Shown here: positions 56,300 to 61,804 of the stretch, piece by piece
Numbering within the stretch: position 1 is the first letter of the stretch
How the letters are laid out: the number at the start of each line of letters is the position of its first letter
Origin: an uncultured Selenomonadales bacterium
Lineage (GTDB): Bacteria; Bacillota; Negativicutes; Selenomonadales; Selenomonadaceae
Assembly (NCBI GenBank): GCA_937877545.1
Contig: CALFJE010000151.1
Location: 1-61,804 of the forward strand
Direction: 5' to 3'
Length of the DNA: 61,804 nucleotides
Notes under the pieces: generated by a model
What the model saw: only the letters and a program-made list of their open reading frames with translations
Told to the model about the DNA's origin: nothing
Databases searched by the model: none
Made by a program: the position numbers and the translations under genes

Positions 56300-58231
56300 T
56301 CACGATTGGAGCCAAATCAGCTGATAACGTTCCATTTGCTCCAGCGCGTATTCCATGATCGACATTGCGACCTCCGGGTTTTTGCGGAGGATTTCGATAA
56401 ACACGTCGTGCGGGATCAGCAACAGCTCCGCCTTATCCGTCAAGACCGTGGCGGACATTGTAAAATGTTGCTTTTCCAAAAAGTGCGTGGGGTTTACGAA
56501 GGCGTTCTTTTCGATAATGTCGAGCGTGTTGTACCAGCCGTCGCCGATGTCCACGTTTCGCGAAAGTATCCCTTCCGCCACGAAGATAAAGCTTTCATTG
56601 AGCATTTCGCCCGAAATTCTGTCGCCCTCGTAGTACGTGACAAGCTCCGCATAATCCTCGAACAGCCCGATTGTCCCCTCGTAACGCCCCTGCAAAATCG
56701 GTGCCTGCGATATGAAGTCGCGCAGACGTTTCCTTTCGTCGACGGGCGGAGCCGCCTCGGATTGCTCCTCATGCCTTTTGACGCGCTCGATAAGCCGCGC
56801 CATGAACTCCGAATATTTTGCGTTCCAATCGACAAGCATTTGATTCAAGACCAGCTCATAAAGCTCGCAAAGCCGCTCGACGCCGCCCTTAACAAATCTG
56901 TTCGCGTCGTAGAGAAAGCCCAAAGACAGAGCCGTACCCCAGTAGCGTAAATAAACGCCCAGACTCATGCCCTGCGCGTCCCAAGAGCTTTGAGTAACGA
57001 GTCTGCCTCGCGGCTCGGCGGGAACATCCGCATATGTTATGGCGTCCGATTGAAATTCCCTGAAGCTCAAAAAGTGGTTGAACAACTTCCCGTGATTCGT
57101 GAATTCAGCCAAAGCAGCCCAATCGAGGCGACCGTAGGGTTGCGAAATGACCAGCTGACGGAATTGCCCGCGAACGATTTGCTCGACGGTCTTGTTATTG
57201 TCGCCGGTCATGCGGACGGGTATCACGTTAAGCGAAAAACTTTCCGCCTTCCTGTTCGGAGGTAAAATTTGGCAGAAAAGGCAATCGTTCCGCTTGTTGA
57301 CGCATTGCAACATGAAGCCCCACGCGCTCTGCAAAATCGCCTTAAGCATCAAGGGGTTGGCTTGGACATATTCGCGCAGGTCGGAAAAAATATCGGCGGG
57401 CAACAATGTAATGAATACGCCGCGCCGATATGTAGTCGCCCGCTTCGGCGCGTAAGGTCTATTGTCGACGGGCGGAACGTTGTCGAGGATTTTCGTCCAA
57501 TAATCGCGCACGCCCCGCAGATATGCGCCCGTTCCTTTTTGCGTGTACGGCAGGGCGGCGACGGGCGGAGCTTTATCGATTATTTTCGTCCAGTAGTCGC
57601 GAATCGCCTCTTGACTTTCGGGCGGCAAATCTTCGGTGCCTTTCTTGGGCTTCGGCTCGAAGGGAATATCCGCGAGGTTGCAGAAGAATTTTTCCGCGTT
57701 GAAACTGTCGGCGACAAGCTGGGCGACGGTAACCAATACAGAGAACTCCTCCATGCTCGTCCTGTACACCGCGAAACGAATCAGCGGGTCGTGCCTTATG
57801 TCAATGTCGCGACGCATATCCGCTTCAAAAATCTTCATAAAATCGGCGTCGAGGTCGTTTTTGTTCGTCTGTGTCAAGTTGCGGAAAATCGCTTCGGGCT
57901 TGACGAACGCCGCAGGGCGAATGACTTTAACCGTGCGCGTGACGAGGTCGCAATAATTGGCGCGGAGATTTTCGTTTTCGGCAATCAGCTTGTTGACGGT
58001 GATATTAAATTTAATCGGGCTGACGGTGCCGCGCACTTTATAGAGCGACTGAACAAAGAAATGCGGCGACACGAAGTTTTGATCCTCGAAGAATTTCATC
58101 TCCTGCGCGTTCAAATCTTCGACCGATTCAAGCCTGCGCGGATTATAGCTTACGTTGTCAAAGGTCTGTCGCCCGTAGACGCTTTCCAGAATTTTGATCT
58201 CGTCGGGCATGAGTTGCGAAAGTATATTCAT
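56300..58231 (-). CDS. Condensation-domain / cyclic-nucleotide-binding fusion, 643 aa
   Basis: Residues about 50-470 resemble an NRPS condensation domain or related acyltransferase (VSPHFFVQSLYKVRG, RFAVYRTSMEEFSVLVTVAQ), but the HHxxxDG active site reads VAQLVAD, so catalysis is doubtful. Residues about 520-640 resemble a cNMP-binding domain (GEMLNESFIFVAEGILSRNV, ATVLTDKAELLLIPHDVFIE). No adenylation or carrier domain is present. Residues about 210-270 contain a tandem duplication of a 30-residue unit beginning RDYWTKI. ATG start at 58231. It precedes the methyltransferase gene. Confidence 0.65.
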   Translation of the reverse strand: MNILSQLMPDEIKILESVYGRQTFDNVSYNPRRLESVEDLNAQEMKFFEDQNFVSPHFFVQSLYKVRGTVSPIKFNITVNKLIAENENLRANYCDLVTRTVKVIRPAAFVKPEAIFRNLTQTNKNDLDADFMKIFEADMRRDIDIRHDPLIRFAVYRTSMEEFSVLVTVAQLVADSFNAEKFFCNLADIPFEPKPKKGTEDLPPESQEAIRDYWTKIIDKAPPVAALPYTQKGTGAYLRGVRDYWTKILDNVPPVDNRPYAPKRATTYRRGVFITLLPADIFSDLREYVQANPLMLKAILQSAWGFMLQCVNKRNDCLFCQILPPNRKAESFSLNVIPVRMTGDNNKTVEQIVRGQFRQLVISQPYGRLDWAALAEFTNHGKLFNHFLSFREFQSDAITYADVPAEPRGRLVTQSSWDAQGMSLGVYLRYWGTALSLGFLYDANRFVKGGVERLCELYELVLNQMLVDWNAKYSEFMARLIERVKRHEEQSEAAPPVDERKRLRDFISQAPILQGRYEGTIGLFEDYAELVTYYEGDRISGEMLNESFIFVAEGILSRNVDIGDGWYNTLDIIEKNAFVNPTHFLEKQHFTMSATVLTDKAELLLIPHDVFIEILRKNPEVAMSIMEYALEQMERYQLIWLQS

Positions 58232-58240
58232 AAGCAGTCC

Positions 58241-59575
58241 TCATTTCAGCTTTGATTTATAGAAGAACCATATAGCCAAAATCCAAATCGGCATGACGAT
58301 AACCGCCGGTCGCATTTCGTCCATCATCGCCATTATTATAAGCACGCCCGCCAAAAATGCCAAACACAAATAATCCGCGAACGGGTAGAAAAACGATTTG
58401 AACTTCGGTTCGACGCCCGACAACTTACAATGCTTGCGGAACTTCAAATGCGTCAAGACTATCATCGCCCAACTTATGACAACCGCGCCCGTAACGATTG
58501 CCATCATGTACATAAAAACTTCGTCGGGCAAAAGGTAATTCAGCACCACCGCCAAAAGCGTTATCGTCGACGAAACCAGAATTCCGTTGACGGGGACGCC
58601 GCGCCTTGAAAGTTTCTCAAAAAATTTCGGAGCGTTGCCGCTCTTCGCCAAGCCGTAAAGCATACGGGAATTGGAGTAAATCGCCGAATTGTAGACGCTG
58701 ATCGCCGCCGTAAGCACCACGAAATTTAAAATGTTCGCGGCGGCAGTAAAACCCGCATTGCCGAAAATCTGCACGAACGGGCTGGCGTCCTTGCCGACCT
58801 CGTTCCAAGGCCAAAGCGTCATGAGCACGACCATAGTGCCGACGTAAAAAATCAAAATGCGGTAGATAACCTGGTTAATGGCTCGCGGAATGGTTTCATT
58901 GGGATTTTCCGCCTCGCCCGCCGCAATGCCCAAAAGCTCAATGCCGCCGAAGCTGAACATTACCGGCGCAAGCGACATAATCATACCTTCAAGCCCGTTC
59001 GGGAAAAAGCCGCCGTAAGCCCAAAGATTAGAAAAATTATCGGGGAAGGGCATGGCGCCGGTAAAAATATAATACGAGCCGAGAATAATCATGCCGATAA
59101 TCGCGGCGATTTTTATGAACGCCATCCAAAATTCGATTTCGCCGAATGCTCTGACCGTGAAGAGGTTAATCGCGGTGATAATAATCAGGCAGACAAGGAC
59201 GCCGATCCACTTTGGCAAATCGGGGAACCAATAGCCGACGTAAATCGACACGGCAGTAAGCTCCGCCATGCTCACGATGATGTAGAGGAACCAATAGTTC
59301 CAGCCCGCCAGGAAGCTTGGGAAGTCGCCCCAATACTTCGCGGCGTAATAGCTGAACGAACCGCTTACAGGCTCCTCAACCGACATCTCGCCGAGCATTC
59401 GGACGATAAAAAAAATAATTATCCCGCCGATAAGGTAGCTCAACGAAACGGCGGGACCTGCCAGGGCAATGGTGGCGGTCGAGCCGTAGAACAAGCCCGT
59501 GCCGACCGCCGTGCCCAATGCTATCATTTGCAGATGACGGTTTTTCAAACCGCGTTGCATTTTATTTTCAGACAT
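58241..59575 (-). CDS. Amino-acid permease (AAT family), 444 aa
   Basis: The protein has twelve membrane segments and the signatures of the amino-acid transporter family of the APC superfamily: LKNRHLQMIALGTAVGTGLF and GEMSVEEPVSGSFSYYAAKY. Substrate cannot be told from sequence alone. The ATG at 59575 gives a normal start. It overlaps the upstream oxidoreductase region closely (four bases apart) and precedes the condensation-domain gene by nine bases, so the genes form one unit. Confidence 0.88.
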   Translation of the reverse strand: MSENKMQRGLKNRHLQMIALGTAVGTGLFYGSTATIALAGPAVSLSYLIGGIIIFFIVRMLGEMSVEEPVSGSFSYYAAKYWGDFPSFLAGWNYWFLYIIVSMAELTAVSIYVGYWFPDLPKWIGVLVCLIIITAINLFTVRAFGEIEFWMAFIKIAAIIGMIILGSYYIFTGAMPFPDNFSNLWAYGGFFPNGLEGMIMSLAPVMFSFGGIELLGIAAGEAENPNETIPRAINQVIYRILIFYVGTMVVLMTLWPWNEVGKDASPFVQIFGNAGFTAAANILNFVVLTAAISVYNSAIYSNSRMLYGLAKSGNAPKFFEKLSRRGVPVNGILVSSTITLLAVVLNYLLPDEVFMYMMAIVTGAVVISWAMIVLTHLKFRKHCKLSGVEPKFKSFFYPFADYLCLAFLAGVLIIMAMMDEMRPAVIVMPIWILAIWFFYKSKLK

Positions 59576-59579
59576 TGTT

Positions 59580-60563
59580 TTACCAAACCTCATTCGGGTA
59601 GCGCAAATTCCAATCCTTCCTTAGCCGTGTCATGATGTCCGTAACGTCTTTGGAAAAGTTGAGTTTCATAATCGAGGCGTCGCCGCTTTGAATCGCCTGC
59701 TCCATATCGCTCAGTTCGTAGAGGAGGGCGTCCGTTCTTTCGCCCGCGAAAATCTCTTCAACCTTGCCGGTCTCCGCGTCGACGAAAATCGCCTTTTCTG
59801 CGCGGGGATACTCCATAATCTCAATATAGCCGCGTTCGCAACTGATAACGGCGCGTTTGGGCTGTTTGGAGTGCATGGACAGCGCGACGGTCGCCATTTG
59901 CCCGCCGGCATTTTTAAGCAGAATCGTCGCCATTTCGTCGGAGCCGGTCGGCGAGGGTTGCCATTGGCTTAAAATTTCGGTCGGCGTCTCCGTCATGAAC
60001 GAACGCACAATGCTAAGCGCGTAGACGCCAATATCGAGCAACGCGCCGCCCGCCAAGTTCATGTTAAAAAATCGGTTGCGCATATCGTAGGGCTTGAAAC
60101 TGCCAAAGTTAAGCGTGATGATTTGAACCTTGCCGAAGTCGCCGTTAGCAATTCTGCTCCAAAGCGTCTTGTAAAGCGGCATGTGCCAAATCGTCATGGC
60201 TTCGGCGAGGATTAAATTTTTATCGGCGGCGAGGGCAATCATATCGTCGAGTTCGCGGCTGTTGAGCGTGATTGACTTTTCAACGAGCAAGTGCTTGCCG
60301 CCCTCCAGAGCACGTTTCATAAAAGGATAATGGGTGTTGTGCGGCGTGGCGATATAAATCACATCGACGTTGGGGTCGGCAAAAACCTCGTCAATAGCGT
60401 CGTAAACTTTGGCGACGTTGTACTTTTCGGCGAAGGCGACGGCTTTGTCGTGCGTGCGATTGGCGACGGCGTAAAGCGTCCTGCCCTGCTTGCCGAGAGC
60501 TTGAGCCGCCTCGTTTGCTATGACGCCCACGCCGAGCATCGCCCAATTAAGATTTTTATTCAT
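59580..60563 (-). CDS. Gfo/Idh/MocA family oxidoreductase, 327 aa
   Basis: The N-terminal NAD(P)-binding domain (LNWAMLGVGVIANEAAQALG, YIATPHNTHYPFMKRAL) and the catalytic-site segment with the conserved Lys (HLLVEKSITLNSREL) are present, followed by the alpha/beta domain with GGALLDIGVYALSIVRSF. Such enzymes oxidise sugars or related polyols; the substrate is unknown. It lies nine bases after the glucosaminidase gene. Confidence 0.9.
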   Translation of the reverse strand: MNKNLNWAMLGVGVIANEAAQALGKQGRTLYAVANRTHDKAVAFAEKYNVAKVYDAIDEVFADPNVDVIYIATPHNTHYPFMKRALEGGKHLLVEKSITLNSRELDDMIALAADKNLILAEAMTIWHMPLYKTLWSRIANGDFGKVQIITLNFGSFKPYDMRNRFFNMNLAGGALLDIGVYALSIVRSFMTETPTEILSQWQPSPTGSDEMATILLKNAGGQMATVALSMHSKQPKRAVISCERGYIEIMEYPRAEKAIFVDAETGKVEEIFAGERTDALLYELSDMEQAIQSGDASIMKLNFSKDVTDIMTRLRKDWNLRYPNEVW

Positions 60564-60572
60564 AATAAGTCC

Positions 60573-61334
60573 TCACTGAATCAAAATGTCTCTGAACATG
60601 GAAAGAATTTCCTGCCCGTAATATCTGCCGGGAACAGCCCAGCGACCGTTCAAGTCTTGCCACGTGCCCAAAGTCCGCGAGCCGTAAGCTTGACGAACAA
60701 TCCCGTAGCGCGGGTCGACAACAGGCATGGTGGGGCGTCGCGTCGAAGAATAGGCGAGCAAATGTTGAATATGAGCGCGAACGCCGATTCGGGGCGTCGA
60801 AAAGAATTCGCCTTTAACGCCGCCGCCCGTCGTGCCAAGTCCGCAATAATTGTTTTGTTCGGGGATAACATCGCCGCCGTAGCGGAAAAAGCCCGTTTCC
60901 TTGAGAGCCTGCGCGAACGCGACGTCGGGGCGAATACCCTCGCGGCTGCCCTCCTCGTAGTAGTAGGCGACAATCTCCTCGGCGGAAACGTTGATAATCG
61001 GATTGGGATTGTTGCGCAGGAGGTAGCGGACGCATTGCTGTTGAGTAGCCATGGGCGTGCCGATAATCGACGTGTCGTTGGTGGAAACGGTTTGCTTGAC
61101 GGGGTAGGGTTCGGGTGCAGCGAAGTCGTCATCGAAAATTTCATCTTCGGGCAACGGGATTGTGCCGCTCATCATGTTGAGGGTTTGGCTGTTCAAGTCG
61201 TCGCCGCCGCGTGATACCGAACGCGTCTCAACCTTCGGGTCGTGAATGCGAGCGTTCGCCGCCACGGGAATTGAAATCGCGAATGCTCCGAGCATAGTTG
61301 CCGCAATCAATTTTTTTGCCTTAGAAATGTTCAA
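60573..61334 (-). CDS. Exported glucosaminidase-type peptidoglycan hydrolase, 253 aa
   Basis: A signal peptide (to about VAANA) and a linker of about 75 residues precede a glucosaminidase domain (REGIRPDVAFAQALKETGFF with the catalytic-type Glu, NNYCGLGTTGGG, STPRIGVRAHIQHLLAYSST). It should cleave peptidoglycan and could act in wall growth or help rod insertion, since FlgJ here lacks a hydrolase domain. The TTG at 61334 has GAGGTGG upstream. First gene of the unit ending at 55530. Confidence 0.83.
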   Translation of the reverse strand: MNISKAKKLIAATMLGAFAISIPVAANARIHDPKVETRSVSRGGDDLNSQTLNMMSGTIPLPEDEIFDDDFAAPEPYPVKQTVSTNDTSIIGTPMATQQQCVRYLLRNNPNPIINVSAEEIVAYYYEEGSREGIRPDVAFAQALKETGFFRYGGDVIPEQNNYCGLGTTGGGVKGEFFSTPRIGVRAHIQHLLAYSSTRRPTMPVVDPRYGIVRQAYGSRTLGTWQDLNGRWAVPGRYYGQEILSMFRDILIQ

Positions 61335-61386
61335 TATAACCACCTCAAGCTACAGATTCTTTTCAGGAATTTATCATCTGCCGCGA

Positions 61387-61415
61387 AGTATATAACATTT
61401 GAATTTTTGTTGCAA
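61387..61415 (-). promoter_or_regulatory. Sigma-A promoter of the glucosaminidase unit
   Basis: On the minus strand TTGCAA (61415-61410), a 17-base spacer and TATACT (61392-61387) lie about 50 bases before the TTG start at 61334. Confidence 0.7.
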
Positions 61416-61445
61416 GGATTAAAATTGAATTTGGGGGCGATAAAA

Positions 61446-61586
61446 ATGGCGGTCGGGATAATCGCGGAATACAATCCGTTTCACGCGGGGCACGCTTATC
61501 AAATCGCGCAGGTCAAACGGCTCGCAAGGTCGGAGGTCGTGGCGGTCATGAGCGGCAGTTTCACGCAATGGGGTTTGCCAACTTAA
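61446..61586 (+). pseudogene. Truncated first copy of tmcAL, 46 codons
   Basis: From ATG 61446, preceded by GGGGGCG, the frame reads MAVGIIAEYNPFHAGHAYQI and so on to MSGSFTQWGLPT before TAA. The start, including the HxGH-type nucleotide site FHAGH, is typical of tRNA(Met) cytidine acetate ligase TmcAL (YlbM), normally about 400 aa. 111 bases (61447-61557) are identical to 61694-61804. The 100 bases between the copies contain an open segment with no clear start. Confidence 0.8.
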
Positions 61587-61692
61587 GCGAGCGCGATTTA
61601 AAATTGGATACGCGGCGTTGACGGTCGGAATAATCAGCGCGGCATCGTTTGCCGAATTGAACGAGTATGATTTTAAAATTGGAGGTGAAACC

Positions 61693-61804
61693 GTGGCGGT
61701 CGGGATAATCGCGGAATACAATCCGTTTCACGCGGGGCACGCTTATCAAATCGCGCAGGTCAAACGGCTCGCAAGGTCGGAGGTCGTGGCGGTCATGAGC
61801 GGCA
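61693..61804 (+). CDS. tmcAL: tmcAL second copy, 5' part (runs off window)
   Basis: A GTG at 61693, preceded by GGAGGTGA (61681-61688), opens the same N-terminus AVGIIAEYNPFHAGH as the truncated copy and is open to the window end. TmcAL uses acetate and ATP to acetylate the wobble cytidine of elongator tRNA(Met). The better ribosome site suggests that this is the functional copy, but the rest lies outside the window. Confidence 0.8.
   Translation, partial: MAVGIIAEYNPFHAGHAYQIAQVKRLARSEVVAVMSG

Overview
The window looks like chromosomal DNA of a diderm Firmicute of the Negativicutes (Selenomonas-like). The flagellar genes are of the Gram-positive type (an FlbD-type protein, FliY in place of a stand-alone FliN, CheC/CheD, a YvyF-like zinc-ribbon protein, a SwrB-like protein, FapA/DUF342). 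Alongside them are the outer-membrane ring genes flgH, flgI and flgA and an SLH-domain outer-membrane porin. MeaB fits the propionate metabolism of this group. The organism assignment is inference from gene content.

Layout. 1-2534 (minus): an exported protein of unknown function, a YopX-like protein and an AAA_14/DUF4143 ATPase. 2745-24162 (plus): the flagellar export and switch operon, flbD-fliL-fliM-fliY-cheY-fliO-fliP-fliQ-fliR-flhB-flhA-flhF-flhG. Accessory genes interrupt it at five points: a three-gene nucleotidyltransferase module, a C-type-lectin/FlgT-like fusion, a broken FkbM methyltransferase, an exported phosphatase with a two-part symporter, and an opposite-strand single-chain restriction-modification gene. 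24179-27545: yvyF-like gene, meaB and the SLH porin. 27877-32377 (minus): the rod and P/L-ring operon flgG-flgA-flgH-flgI-flgJ, under overlapping sigma-A and sigma-28 promoter signals. 32557-39207 (plus): a 3D-domain cell-wall protein, queD, queE, two tandem heptosyltransferase paralogues, an aldo/keto reductase and a flavodoxin. 39262-45356 (minus): a three-domain acetyltransferase/CapA/SGNH protein with an in-frame C10 tract, an exported methyltransferase-like protein, acetolactate synthase and a glycosyltransferase. 45405-55357 (minus): the chemotaxis/sigma block cheB-cheA-cheW-cheC-cheD-fliA-fapA-swrB. In many Firmicutes this block directly follows flhG; here it lies about 30 kb away in the opposite direction. 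55530-61334 (minus): a methyltransferase, a condensation-domain/cyclic-nucleotide-binding fusion, an amino-acid permease, an oxidoreductase and a glucosaminidase. The right edge holds a truncated and a second copy of the start of tmcAL.

The most unusual signal is a family of short elements made of GGAATTA-type heptamers. Each begins at the stop codon of an upstream motility gene (fliL, fliA, cheB) and ends just before the ribosome site of the next gene. The G-rich arm always comes first and the C-rich arm last, so the mRNA could fold into a hairpin. The copy between cheB and cheA encloses a gene for an S23-type four-helix-bundle protein, which carries one amber stop. Other points of interest are the possible phase-variable C10 tract, a second dispersed repeat that flanks flgJ-flgI-flgH in inverted orientation, three partial gene duplications (one exactly 150 bp, so an assembly artefact must be excluded) and several uncommon domain fusions.

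No tRNA, rRNA, CRISPR array or transposase was recognised by eye.
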